15,731 nucleotides of DNA from BOKV01 sp041742235 (GCA_041742235.1 JBGSJA010000073.1:1-15731), one strand, 5' to 3'; positions 8,417 to 15,452 are shown, counted from the first letter of the stretch. A program made the numbers and translations. Notes: generated by a model from the sequence alone, not told the origin.

Positions 8417-10456
8417 TCATTGCGCGGCCTCGGTGAGGCCAAGTCGTTGCCGTGCATGCGCCGCGCCGGCCGAAATCAGCCTGTCGGCGATAATGGCGAT
8501 GAAGGCGACCGCGAAGCCGGCGACGAGGCCGCGTCCGACATCGGCCTTTGTCAGCGCAATGTAGACTTCCTGCCCGAGATCGCGCGTGCCCACCAGTGCC
8601 GTTATCACCAGCATCGACAGCGCGAACATGATCGTCTGGTTGAGGCCGAGCAGGATCTCGGGAAGCGCCAGCTTCAGCTTGATGCGTGTCAGCAATTGCC
8701 AGCGCGTGCAGCCCATCGCCGCGCCCGCCTCGATCAAGCGCGGATCGACCTTCTGGATGCCGAGCGCGGTGTAGCGGATCGCCGGGACGATGGCGTAGGC
8801 AACAATGGCGATCATCGCGGTAAAGTCGCCGACGCGAAACAGCATGACCGCCGGCATCAGATATACAAAGGCGGGAAGAGTCTGCAGCGTGTCGATCGCC
8901 GCCTGCACCCATCGCCACAAGCTTTCGCGCTCCGCCGAAACGATGCCGATGGGAATGCCGATCAGGCTCGCGAAGATGACCGAGATCCCGCAAAGGTAGA
9001 CGGTCACCAGCGCCTTTTCCCATTGCCCGGTGGCAGCGATCAAGGTGACCAGCACGAAGACCAGCGCCGCCAGCCTTGCACCGCCCAGCCGCCAACCGGC
9101 AAAGCCGAGCAGCAGTGCCACCCCAAGCCACGGAAGGCCGGCAAGCAGCCGCTTGAACGGGATCAGCACGTTGAGCAGCACGGCATTCTTGAAGGCTTCC
9201 AGCGTGTCAAAGAAATTGACGTTGATCCACCGCATCACGTCGGACCAGAAGGTGCCGGTCGAGATCTGAAGCGCCTCCGGGTACTTTTGAAGCGCCGGGA
9301 CGGCGAGTCCCGCGATGCCGGTGACGAGGACAAGCACCAGCGTGGCAAGCAGGTACTGGTTGCGCTGGTTCGAACGCGCAGCCGCCGAAATGTTGGCCGG
9401 TGCGCGCCGCGCGAATGCCTGGCTCAACCGGTCGAGCGCGATGGCCAGCGCCACGATGGCAAGTCCCGCTTCAAGCCCGGCGCCGAAGTCGAGCCGGCGC
9501 AGCGCTGCGAGCACGTCGAAGCCCAGGCCGCCCGCGCCGATCATCGAAGCAATTATAACCATGTTGAGTGACAGCATTATCACCTGGTTTACGCCGACCA
9601 TCAGGCTTTCCCGGGCGGAGGGCACCATCACGCGCCAGGTCATCTGCCGCCTTGTGCAGCCGGTCATGCGGCCAAGTTCCTGCACTTCGGATGGCACGGA
9701 CCTCAGCGCCAGCACGGTCACGCGCGTCATCGGCGGCATGGCGTAGACGAGCGTCGCGACAATCGCCGATGCCGGGCCGAAGCCGAACAGGATCAGCACC
9801 GGGACCAGATAAGCAAAGACCGGAATCGTCTGCATGACATCGAGCACCGGGGTGAGCGCGCGCTCGAAGCGCGGCCAGCGCCAAGCCGCTATTCCCAGCA
9901 GGAGACCGCCGGCGACGCCCAGCGGAACCGCGACGAGCACGGAGGCGAGCGTCACCATGGCGCTGTCCCACTGGCCGAAGACCGCCAGGAAACCGAAGCA
10001 GGCGGCAGCGAGCAAGGCGAGGCGCATGCCGCCGGCATAGTGGCCGATCATTGCAATGATGGCGATGGTTGCGATCCACGAAACCGGCGGCAGGATCTGC
10101 ACGGCCTGCGATCCCTGTCCCGAGAGAAAGCCCGTAGAGATCAGGCTCAGCACAAAGCGGTAGGGGATTTCGATGATCGCCGCGAAGAACCGCGTCAGTT
10201 CGGTAAAGGTGAAAAGTCCGAAATGCGCATCGTTCAGCAGCCATTTCATCGCGGCGCTGATCCAGGCTTGCGCTGGCAGCATTGCCCATTTCGGATATTC
10301 AAATGCCCATGGCGCAGCCTCGCGGCCAAAGACCCAGAAGCCGATGAACGCCGCCGTGACCACCAGCCAAGCCGTCCGTCCGCCCGGCAGTTCGGTGGCG
10401 GCAACATCGTCCCGCCGCGAGGCCTTTCCGGCCGGGGAGGGCGCCAACGTGCTCAT
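8417..10456 (-). CDS. proW: Betaine-type ABC transporter permease, two permease domains fused (ProW-ProW)
   Basis: A 679-residue inner-membrane protein carrying both transmembrane halves of a glycine/proline-betaine ABC importer in one chain; the usual ProW is about 350 residues and homodimerises. Seen: each half has a core with a QTIPVF/QTLPAF motif (209-214; 525-530) and an EAA loop that couples to the ATPase (VQELGRMTGCTRRQM, 258-272; LIEAGAAMGCTRWQL, 574-588). Both are followed by a similar GVNQVIMLSLNM or GLNQTIMFALSM helix. The halves are divergent rather than a recent duplication. A polar stretch around 350-368 (ARRAPANISAAARSNQRNQ) forms the linker. The start overlaps the proV stop (ATGA, 10453-10456). 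Having two distinct EAA loops means the two ATPase monomers contact non-identical sites. Function of the family is firm; exact ligand is not. Confidence 0.9.
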   Translation of the reverse strand: MSTLAPSPAGKASRRDDVAATELPGGRTAWLVVTAAFIGFWVFGREAAPWAFEYPKWAMLPAQAWISAAMKWLLNDAHFGLFTFTELTRFFAAIIEIPYRFVLSLISTGFLSGQGSQAVQILPPVSWIATIAIIAMIGHYAGGMRLALLAAACFGFLAVFGQWDSAMVTLASVLVAVPLGVAGGLLLGIAAWRWPRFERALTPVLDVMQTIPVFAYLVPVLILFGFGPASAIVATLVYAMPPMTRVTVLALRSVPSEVQELGRMTGCTRRQMTWRVMVPSARESLMVGVNQVIMLSLNMVIIASMIGAGGLGFDVLAALRRLDFGAGLEAGLAIVALAIALDRLSQAFARRAPANISAAARSNQRNQYLLATLVLVLVTGIAGLAVPALQKYPEALQISTGTFWSDVMRWINVNFFDTLEAFKNAVLLNVLIPFKRLLAGLPWLGVALLLGFAGWRLGGARLAALVFVLVTLIAATGQWEKALVTVYLCGISVIFASLIGIPIGIVSAERESLWRWVQAAIDTLQTLPAFVYLMPAVMLFRVGDFTAMIAIVAYAIVPAIRYTALGIQKVDPRLIEAGAAMGCTRWQLLTRIKLKLALPEILLGLNQTIMFALSMLVITALVGTRDLGQEVYIALTKADVGRGLVAGFAVAFIAIIADRLISAGAAHARQRLGLTEAAQ

Positions 10457-11469
10457 CCGCGCAACATCATCGCAACAACGTCGTCGCGCAAGAGAATGCC
10501 GGTACTTGCGCCATCGGCATCAGTTACATCCAGCCTGTCCACGCCCTTGACGAAAAGCGGCGCGATTTCCGCAATCGTGGCGCTGGCGGGTACCTTTCGC
10601 ACCGGCAGATCTCCGCTTGGCGGCACCATGAGCGACCCGGCCTTGACCACCTTGGCCTTGGCGACGCTGCGGGTGAATTCCGCAACGTAGTCGGTCGCCG
10701 GATTGAGCACGATGTCCTCCGGGGTTCCGGCCTGCACGATCTCGCCGTCCTTCATGATGGCTATGCGGTCGGCAAGGCGGATCGCCTCGTCGAAATCATG
10801 CGTGATGAAGACGATGGTCTTGTGCAGCACGGATTGCAGGCGAAGGAATTCGTCCTGCATTTCGCGGCGTATCAGCGGATCGAGCGCCGAGAAAGGTTCG
10901 TCCAGAAACCACAATTCCGGCTCGACTGCCAGCGATCGCGCTATGCCGACCCGCTGCTGCTGGCCGCCTGAAAGCTGGCGCGGGAAAGCGTCTTCGCGTC
11001 CCGCCAGCCCGACAAGTTCAATCATGGCGCGCGCGCGTTCTGCGCTCCTGGCTTTGGCCACGCCCTGCACATCGAGCGGGAAGGCGACATTTTCCTGGAC
11101 CGTCAAATGCGGCAGAAGCGCGAAGTGCTGGAAAACCATGCCCATGGAATGGCGGCGGATTTCGATCATCCGCGCTTCGCTGGCAGCCAGCAGGTTCTCC
11201 CCGTTGAAGAGGATTTCGCCGCTGGTCGGCTCGACAAGGCGCGAAAGGCAGCGTACCAGCGTCGACTTGCCGGAGCCCGACAATCCCATGATGACGAAGA
11301 TTTCGCCGGTGCGAACCGAAAGGTTCACGTTCCTGACGGCGCCCACCAGTCCCGCGGCGACGAGATCGTCATTGGTGGGGTTTTGTGGCGCAGCGGAAAT
11401 CCACTGCCGGGCGCCATCGCCGAACAGTTTCCAGACATTGTGGCAGACGAGCTTGGGCTGGGCGGTCAT
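10453..11469 (-). CDS. proV: Betaine-type ABC transporter ATP-binding protein
   Basis: A 338-residue ATPase energising the betaine importer. Seen: the ProV/OpuAA-specific N-terminal extension (VWKLFGDGARQW, 12-23) before the nucleotide-binding domain; Walker A GLSGSGKST (62-70); Q-loop VFQHFALLPH (112-121); signature LSGGQQQRVGIARSLA (166-181); Walker B ELWFLDEP (185-192); and switch histidine H224. After residue ~280 only about 55 residues remain, room for one CBS-like unit (KVPASATIAEIAPLFVKGVD region), whereas ProV/OpuAA proteins of about 400 residues carry a tandem CBS pair that in OpuA senses ionic strength. ATG 11469 is used; an in-frame TTG at 11490 is possible. Its Shine-Dalgarno is modest (AGG 7 bases upstream). 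It follows the stem-loop region after proX and overlaps proW by 4 bases. Confidence 0.9.
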   Translation of the reverse strand: MTAQPKLVCHNVWKLFGDGARQWISAAPQNPTNDDLVAAGLVGAVRNVNLSVRTGEIFVIMGLSGSGKSTLVRCLSRLVEPTSGEILFNGENLLAASEARMIEIRRHSMGMVFQHFALLPHLTVQENVAFPLDVQGVAKARSAERARAMIELVGLAGREDAFPRQLSGGQQQRVGIARSLAVEPELWFLDEPFSALDPLIRREMQDEFLRLQSVLHKTIVFITHDFDEAIRLADRIAIMKDGEIVQAGTPEDIVLNPATDYVAEFTRSVAKAKVVKAGSLMVPPSGDLPVRKVPASATIAEIAPLFVKGVDRLDVTDADGASTGILLRDDVVAMMLRG

Positions 11470-11492
11470 GCAGGCACCTGGCTGTGGCAATG

Positions 11493-11529
11493 CCCGTCCG
11501 ACCGCTGCGGCCGGACGGGAACTCCCGTC
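11493..11529 (-). promoter_or_regulatory. Two overlapping, mutually exclusive stem-loops between proX and proV
   Basis: Directly after the proX stop, 11524-11529 can pair with 11514-11519 (6 bp, 4-base loop). The same middle segment can instead pair downstream: 11512-11519 with 11493-11500 (8 perfect bp), extended after one A/C mismatch by 11508-11510 with 11502-11504 and a 3-base loop. The larger fold should win at equilibrium, while the smaller forms first during minus-strand transcription. No T-run follows either, so they are not classical terminators. A role in mRNA stability or in limiting proV/proW expression relative to proX is inferred. Confidence 0.65.
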
Positions 11530-11535
11530 AAGCCG

Positions 11536-12504
11536 TCATTTCTTGATCCACCCGGACCAGCGGGCCTCGTTTGCAGCCATCCATTCCGCAACCACTTCCT
11601 CGACCTTCTTGCCCTCGAGATCGACCTTGGTGATCATCGCGCCCATCTCTTCATTGTCGATCGTGAACGCCTTTGCCGCTGCGTAGGCGCCGGCCCATTT
11701 GTCCTTCATGCCGGACCAGGCGACCTTCCAGATGTCGCCGAAAGGCTTGCCGCAGTCATATTGGGCAGCGGGATTGCTGCCCCAGGCCGGGTCGGAATAG
11801 CATTCCTTGGTGTATTGCGGAAATTCCACCCACTCGCCCTTGTATTTGGCTGGCGCCCAATGCGGGGCATAGATCCACAACAGGATCGGCGCCTCGCGCT
11901 GATAGGCGCTTTCAAGTTCGGCAAAGAGCGCGGCATCGGTGCCGGCATGAATGACTTCGAAGGGCAGGCCCAGCGCCTCGACGCGTTCGTCGTCAAAACC
12001 GCCCCACGTGACCGGTCCGCCAAGATAGCGGCCTTTTGGCGCCGTCTCGGCAGTGGAGAATGCTTCAGCGCAGGCCGGATCCTTCAGTGCTTCCCAATTG
12101 GGCAGGCCGGGGCATTTTTCCTTCACGTACAGCGGGTACCACCACTCTTCCTTGGCCTTCATGCCGGTCGGGCCGATATTCTCGGTCTTTCCTGTTGCCG
12201 TGGACGCGTCCATCGCGTCGCGTCCGGTGGTCTCCCACATCTCCATTGCCAGGGTCAGGTCGCCTGATTCCAAACCGGCAAACTGCGCCAGATAGTCGGC
12301 CTGCACATATTCCACGTTGTAGCCCGCCTTCTTGAGAACCTCGCCCATGATGTTGGTGGTAATCAACTGGCCGGTCCAGTCATGCAGGGTCAACTTGATG
12401 GGATCGGTCGACTCCTGCGCGATGGAAGCGGACATTGTGGTCAACTGGAATGCGCCGGCCAGCGCCAGTGCGGCACAGCCTTGTATCAATGAAGATTTCT
12501 GCAT
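11536..12504 (-). CDS. proX: Glycine betaine/proline betaine-type substrate-binding protein
   Basis: A 322-residue periplasmic receptor of the ProX/OpuAC family that delivers a quaternary or methylated amine to the ProW-ProV membrane complex. Seen: a signal peptide with hydrophobic core (residues 7-24) and a likely signal peptidase I site after SIA29, with no lipobox cysteine at the cleavage point. The mature protein has the family segments LHDWTGQLITTNIMGEVL (40-57), LAMEMWETTG (85-94) and GGPVTWGGFDDE (162-173). W43, W90, W122/W123 and W167 are candidates for the aromatic cage that holds trimethylammonium groups. C131/C145 and C235/C251 could form disulfides. The start is fixed by an excellent AGGAGGA (12511-12517 on the opposite strand) 6 bases upstream, far stronger than the sites of proV and proW. 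It is first in a four-gene operon. Ligand choice among betaines, carnitine or choline is open. Confidence 0.92.
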   Translation of the reverse strand: MQKSSLIQGCAALALAGAFQLTTMSASIAQESTDPIKLTLHDWTGQLITTNIMGEVLKKAGYNVEYVQADYLAQFAGLESGDLTLAMEMWETTGRDAMDASTATGKTENIGPTGMKAKEEWWYPLYVKEKCPGLPNWEALKDPACAEAFSTAETAPKGRYLGGPVTWGGFDDERVEALGLPFEVIHAGTDAALFAELESAYQREAPILLWIYAPHWAPAKYKGEWVEFPQYTKECYSDPAWGSNPAAQYDCGKPFGDIWKVAWSGMKDKWAGAYAAAKAFTIDNEEMGAMITKVDLEGKKVEEVVAEWMAANEARWSGWIKK

Positions 12505-12605
12505 GGTTCATCCTCCTGGGCATCCATTGCCGGGTCGGCGGGGTGCGGCAAACCGGCAAATGCGGATAGGCGCAGCCTCTTTTGGCCCGGGTGCTTGTCT
12601 AGCAA

Positions 12606-12620
12606 TCCAATCTCATTGGA
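12606..12620. promoter_or_regulatory. 15-base dyad, candidate operator of the proX operon
   Basis: TCCAATCTCATTGGA is a perfect inverted repeat: 6-base arms (12606-12611 and 12615-12620) around CTC. It covers the -10 position of the best minus-strand promoter candidate, the expected place for a repressor. A second overlapping pairing (ATCTC 12610-12614 with GAGAT 12621-12625) also exists. No regulator gene is adjacent, so the binding protein is unknown. Confidence 0.4.
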
Positions 12621-12638
12621 GAGATGAAAGCTTGTCAA
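12610..12638 (-). promoter_or_regulatory. Candidate promoter of the proX-proV-proW-demethylase operon
   Basis: Read on the minus strand, a perfect TTGACA (12633-12638) is followed after 17 bases by TGAGAT (12610-12615), a poor -10 with 3/6 matches. It predicts a start near 12603 and a leader of about 98 bases to the proX ATG. The weak -10 combined with the overlapping dyad suggests a regulated promoter. The rest of 12521-12605 holds no other signal I can support. Confidence 0.45.
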
Positions 12639-12719
12639 TGGATGGAAGGCGCATGGACCTTGTGCCGTGCCTGCGGCAGCAGCGGTCGCGAATCCCGCCA
12701 TACGCGCATGAAAGGAGAG

Positions 12720-12748
12720 TTGAAACCGGCCTGATCTGGCGATACCTT
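12720..12748 (+). promoter_or_regulatory. Weak candidate promoter of the hydroxylase gene
   Basis: TTGAAA (12720-12725) and TACCTT (12743-12748) are 17 bases apart, predicting a start near 12755 and a leader of about 20 bases. The -35 matches 5/6 and the -10 only 3/6. It lies in the divergent region with proX, about 80 bases from the proX promoter candidate. Confidence 0.28.
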
Positions 12749-12775
12749 TGGCTTGCAACGGCAAGGACGAACTGA

Positions 12776-13594
12776 ATGGCCGCATGGATGCAGGCAATCG
12801 CAGGCGTTGCTGCGGGCTTCGCCGCACTACTCTTGCTGTTCCGGGCGCTCGAACGGACCCGGCCCAAGGCCCGGCGCAAGCCGCTGTTGCGCCGGGGATT
12901 TTTCACCGATATTGGCTGGTTCGGCTTCACCGCAATCGTCACGAAAGCATTTTCCCGCTTCGGATTGATCATCGTGATCCTTCCCGCAGTATTGCTGATC
13001 CATGGCAGGATTGATCCCGAAATCATCCGCAACGGCTTCGGCCCGCTTTCGCGGCTGCCGCTATGGATCCAGGCGGTCTGCATCCTCGTGATCTCGGACT
13101 ATGCCAGCTATTGGATGCACCGAAAATTTCACGGGGCCAGGCTTTGGAATTATCACGCCGTGCACCATTCCAGCGCCGATCTCGACTGGCTTTCCGCCGT
13201 TCGGGTGCATCCGGTCAATGACCTCCTGATGAAGATCGCCAGTGCGGCGCCGCTGGTGCTGGTGGGTTTCGCGCCGCTCGCGGTAGCGTCCATCCTGCCA
13301 TTCCTCACGCTGATGGCGATCCTCATTCACGCAAATCTCGATTGGGATTGGGGGCCTTTCCGTACTGTTCTGGCCTCTCCACGTTTTCACCGTTGGCACC
13401 ACACGGATGAACTCGAGGCGCGCGACAAGAATTTCGCCGGACTGTTTCCCCTGTGGGACATCATCCATGGCACCTGGTACATGCCGCGGGACAAATTGCC
13501 ATCGGTATTTGGAACACAAACGCCCGTGCCCCAATCTCTTGCCGGACAATTGGCGTTTCCATTCCGTGCAGGCAAACCTGCGAAGATTTCGTGA
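12776..13594 (+). CDS. Sterol desaturase/fatty acid hydroxylase superfamily membrane protein
   Basis: A 272-residue integral membrane di-iron oxygenase of the fatty acid hydroxylase superfamily, which inserts hydroxyl groups or double bonds into lipid chains using O2. Seen: membrane segments near residues 8-22, 45-76, 98-112 and 160-186, and the histidine clusters that bind iron: MHRKFH (H115, H119), HAVHH (H127, H130, H131), H145 and FHRWHH (H205, H208, H209). All clusters are intact, so it should be active. ATG 12776 has AAGGA 8 bases upstream. It diverges from proX and ends about 70 bases before the convergent tRNA gene. The superfamily includes bacterial ornithine-lipid hydroxylases and carotenoid or sterol enzymes; which lipid is acted on cannot be told here. 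Nothing links it to the amine genes except adjacency. Confidence 0.85.
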   Translation: MAAWMQAIAGVAAGFAALLLLFRALERTRPKARRKPLLRRGFFTDIGWFGFTAIVTKAFSRFGLIIVILPAVLLIHGRIDPEIIRNGFGPLSRLPLWIQAVCILVISDYASYWMHRKFHGARLWNYHAVHHSSADLDWLSAVRVHPVNDLLMKIASAAPLVLVGFAPLAVASILPFLTLMAILIHANLDWDWGPFRTVLASPRFHRWHHTDELEARDKNFAGLFPLWDIIHGTWYMPRDKLPSVFGTQTPVPQSLAGQLAFPFRAGKPAKIS

Positions 13595-13663
13595 TAACGT
13601 CGCGATGCCGTGGCACGAATGCCATCCGCTAATCGAAACCTGCAGTTTGAAGTGTTGAGAATA

Positions 13664-13739
13664 TGGTGAGCGCTGTGGGGGTCGAACCCACGACCTACTG
13701 ATTAAAAGTCAGTTGCTCTACCGGCTGAGCTAAGCGCTC
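13664..13739 (-). tRNA. tRNA-Lys (anticodon UUU)
   Basis: A complete 76-base tRNA on the minus strand. The acceptor stem GAGCGCT pairs perfectly with AGCGCTC, followed by discriminator A and an encoded CCA (13664-13666 on the plus strand read TGG). The D-arm begins TAGCTCAG; the anticodon stem ACTGA/TCAGT encloses loop CTTTTAA, giving anticodon UUU (lysine); the T-arm has GTGGG, loop TTCGACC and CCCAC. U8, the GG of the D-loop and TTCGA are all in place. Downstream (13595-13663) only a weak 5-bp hairpin (TGGCA/TGCCA, 13611-13624) without T-run is seen. No integrase or att-like repeat of the tRNA 3' end occurs in the window. Confidence 0.97.
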
Positions 13740-13811
13740 CCGATGCCGTTGCGCCCGGTTTTCGGGCAGCGAGGCGGGAAGGCCGGGCGATCCCCGGCGC
13801 AGGTGCGGTCT

Positions 13812-13839
13812 GCATAAGGACGCGCCTTGAGACAGTCAA
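13812..13839 (-). promoter_or_regulatory. Candidate promoter of tRNA-Lys
   Basis: On the minus strand TTGACT (13834-13839) and TTATGC (13812-13817) are 16 bases apart. The predicted start is near 13805, giving a leader of about 65 bases before the mature 5' end at 13739, to be removed by RNase P. The -35 is strong (5/6); the -10 is degenerate, as is common in alphaproteobacteria. Confidence 0.45.
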
Positions 13840-13957
13840 CCCGTCAAATTCCGGGCCGACGGGAAAACATCACGGCGCTGAGCGGCGAAGGCGTTGCCGC
13901 GCCATGCGCTTTTCGGGGCGTTGCTCCCGGAGCTTGGTCACACCCGCTTAATTGTGA

Positions 13958-13985
13958 TTGTCGCGTGAAGCGGTTTCGGGATAAT
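13958..13985 (+). promoter_or_regulatory. Candidate promoter of ccdA
   Basis: TTGTCG (13958-13963) and GATAAT (13980-13985, 5/6 match) are separated by 16 bases. The predicted start is near 13992 with a leader of about 50 bases to ATG 14042. Confidence 0.42.
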
Positions 13986-14041
13986 TGCCCCCGAACGGCA
14001 AATGATCCAACGCTTTGGGCGGCAAACAGGCGAATGAGGCA

Positions 14042-14782
14042 ATGAGCGGCGACATAAGCTATACGGCGGCGGTGCTGGCGGGGCTGGTCTCGTTCCTGTC
14101 GCCTTGCGTGCTTCCGCTGGTGCCGCCTTACCTTTGCTACATGGCGGGTGTTTCGCTCGACCGGCTGACCGGTGAAAGCCTTCCGGGCGGGGCGGTCGCA
14201 GCGAGGGCGCAGGTGGTCTTTCCCGCGCTCGCCTTCGTGCTGGGTTTTTCGACCGTGTTCATCGCGATGGGCTGGGGCGCGTCCTCGGTCGGCATGCTGC
14301 TGCGCCAGCACATGGACACGCTGGCCATGGTGGCGGGCGTTGCCATCATCGTGATGGGGCTGCATTTCCTTGGCGTCTTCCGGATCGGGTTGCTGTACCG
14401 CGAGGCGCGTTTCAGCGGCGGCGGGGCGGGCGCCGGCGGTTCCTACGTCATGGGGCTTGCGTTCGCTTTCGGCTGGACTCCGTGCATCGGTCCGGTACTC
14501 GGCGTCATCCTGGCGCTGGCCGGATCGAAGGCGACAGCCGGCGAGGGCGCCGCGCTCTTGGCTGCCTATTCGGCGGGGCTGGGCATTCCATTCCTTATGG
14601 CGGCGCTGTTCGTCTCGCCCTTCATGGCGTTCCTGTCGCGGTTCCGCCGCCACCTCGGCATGATGGAAAAGGTGATGGGCGGCCTTCTGGTGCTGACGGG
14701 CATCGCCTTCCTGACCGGCGGCATGCAAAGCTTTTCGTTCTGGCTGCTGGAGACGTTTCCGGCCCTGGGTACGCTCGGCTGA
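14042..14782 (+). CDS. ccdA: CcdA-type cytochrome c biogenesis/thiol-disulfide transporter
   Basis: A 246-residue inner-membrane protein of the minimal CcdA/DsbD-beta family, which moves reducing equivalents from cytoplasmic thioredoxin to the periplasm for haem-attachment cysteines and other thiols. Seen: six hydrophobic helices arranged as two similar halves; the redox cysteines C22 in LSPCVLPLVPPYL (19-31) and C148 in GWTPCIGPVLG (144-154), each in the family's conserved proline setting; and a 245-residue length typical of CcdA. It lacks the thioredoxin-like domains of full DsbD, so it needs a separate periplasmic partner not present here. ATG 14042 is adopted; the nearest GAGG (14036-14039) is only 2 bases away and AGG (14028-14030) is 11 away, so the start carries some doubt (TTG 14015 is the in-frame alternative). 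It is separated from the convergent SPOR gene by one base. Confidence 0.9.
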   Translation: MSGDISYTAAVLAGLVSFLSPCVLPLVPPYLCYMAGVSLDRLTGESLPGGAVAARAQVVFPALAFVLGFSTVFIAMGWGASSVGMLLRQHMDTLAMVAGVAIIVMGLHFLGVFRIGLLYREARFSGGGAGAGGSYVMGLAFAFGWTPCIGPVLGVILALAGSKATAGEGAALLAAYSAGLGIPFLMAALFVSPFMAFLSRFRRHLGMMEKVMGGLLVLTGIAFLTGGMQSFSFWLLETFPALGTLG

Positions 14783-14783
14783 G

Positions 14784-15452
14784 TTATTGGCGGGAGATCA
14801 GCTCGCCTTCGAACGGGGCGGGATTGCATTCCACGCCTGACGGCAGGGCGATCTTGCCGCAGATTTCCGCCGCCTCGGCTTCGGTCGCGAACGGGCCGAC
14901 GACCAGCCGTGCTTCCAGGCCTTGCGGCGTGTCCTTGAGCGTTGCGCGCGGCTCCAGCGTATCGAATGGCAGTTCCTGGTTGGAACGGGCAATTTCGCCG
15001 AACCGGCGCGACAATTCGCTGAACGAAAGCGCCGCGCCGAGGTCGATCGAGTAGCCATTGGCCAATTGCTGGCTGCTTTGCACAGCCGGCGCAGGCGCGG
15101 GGGCCGGCTCTTCCGGTATGGATGGTTCCGGCTTCTTGACGAGGATCGTGGTGCCGGCCGGCTCCTTGGGAAGCACGGGGATCGGCTCACTTTTCGCAAC
15201 CGCGGTTGCAGGCTCAACTGCCGGTATCGGCGCAGCAGTTGCGGTCGCGGCCTGGGGGCTGCTGCCAAGTTGGGGGGAAAGCAGCATTACCGCGATCGCC
15301 GCCGCTCCGGAAAAAAGCAGCACGATGGCGCCCAGGCCCAACCATACCTTGCGCCGCCGGGCTTCGCCAAGGTCGCGCAAATAAAGCTGCGTCAGCGCGT
15401 CTTCCTCGTCGAGGTGATCGTCCCTGATATCCATGCTATGCGAATCTGACAT
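14784..15452 (-). CDS. SPOR-domain envelope protein, single membrane anchor
   Basis: A 222-residue bitopic membrane protein. Seen: an acidic cytoplasmic N-terminus (IRDDHLDEEDALTQLYLRDL, 9-28), a positively charged flank (RRRK) and one helix at about 37-58. A long Ala/Pro/Glu-rich periplasmic linker follows (about 62-128), then a C-terminal domain (132-215) with YSIDLGA, SELSRRFGEI and LVVGPFATEAEAAEIC, matching the SPOR fold that binds denuded peptidoglycan at division sites. The start at ATG 15452 gives a sensible N-in topology; a longer frame reaching 15728 would run antisense through glmU. It diverges from glmU across 70 bases, in keeping with a cell-wall role. SPOR sequences diverge strongly, so a fold comparison would firm up this call. 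It is not recognisably FtsN or DedD. Confidence 0.75.
   Translation of the reverse strand: MSDSHSMDIRDDHLDEEDALTQLYLRDLGEARRRKVWLGLGAIVLLFSGAAAIAVMLLSPQLGSSPQAATATAAPIPAVEPATAVAKSEPIPVLPKEPAGTTILVKKPEPSIPEEPAPAPAPAVQSSQQLANGYSIDLGAALSFSELSRRFGEIARSNQELPFDTLEPRATLKDTPQGLEARLVVGPFATEAEAAEICGKIALPSGVECNPAPFEGELISRQ

Larger units (their letters stand above)
13740..14041. other. 302-base intergenic region between tRNA-Lys and ccdA
   Basis: This holds the tRNA leader and promoter candidate on the minus strand and a ccdA promoter candidate on the plus strand. Between them (about 13840-13957) I see no convincing gene. One small plus-strand open frame (13827-14045, TTG start) contains the ccdA promoter and has no recognisable protein features. 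Confidence 0.6.

Noticed and set aside
8395..8457. 21-residue extension of the demethylase
   Set aside because: It would overlap the permease gene by 41 bases and precedes the conserved FAD-binding N-terminus; the ATG at 8394 has a ribosome site.
5983..9571. Three long plus-strand frames (5983-7131, 7165-8436, 8333-9571)
   Set aside because: All are antisense to the demethylase and permease genes, which show full-length family motifs; the antisense products have no recognisable domain.
13611..13624. Hairpin TGGCA/TGCCA as a terminator for the hydroxylase or tRNA
   Set aside because: Only 5 bp, with no T-run on either strand.
13664..13739. tRNA-Lys as an integration site for a mobile island
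   Set aside because: No integrase gene or repeated tRNA 3' end was found; flanking genes look like ordinary chromosomal ones.
13827..14045. 72-codon frame ending in an ATGA overlap with ccdA
   Set aside because: The overlap looks operon-like, but it starts at TTG, contains the best ccdA promoter, has no visible ribosome site and its product shows no domain or membrane features.
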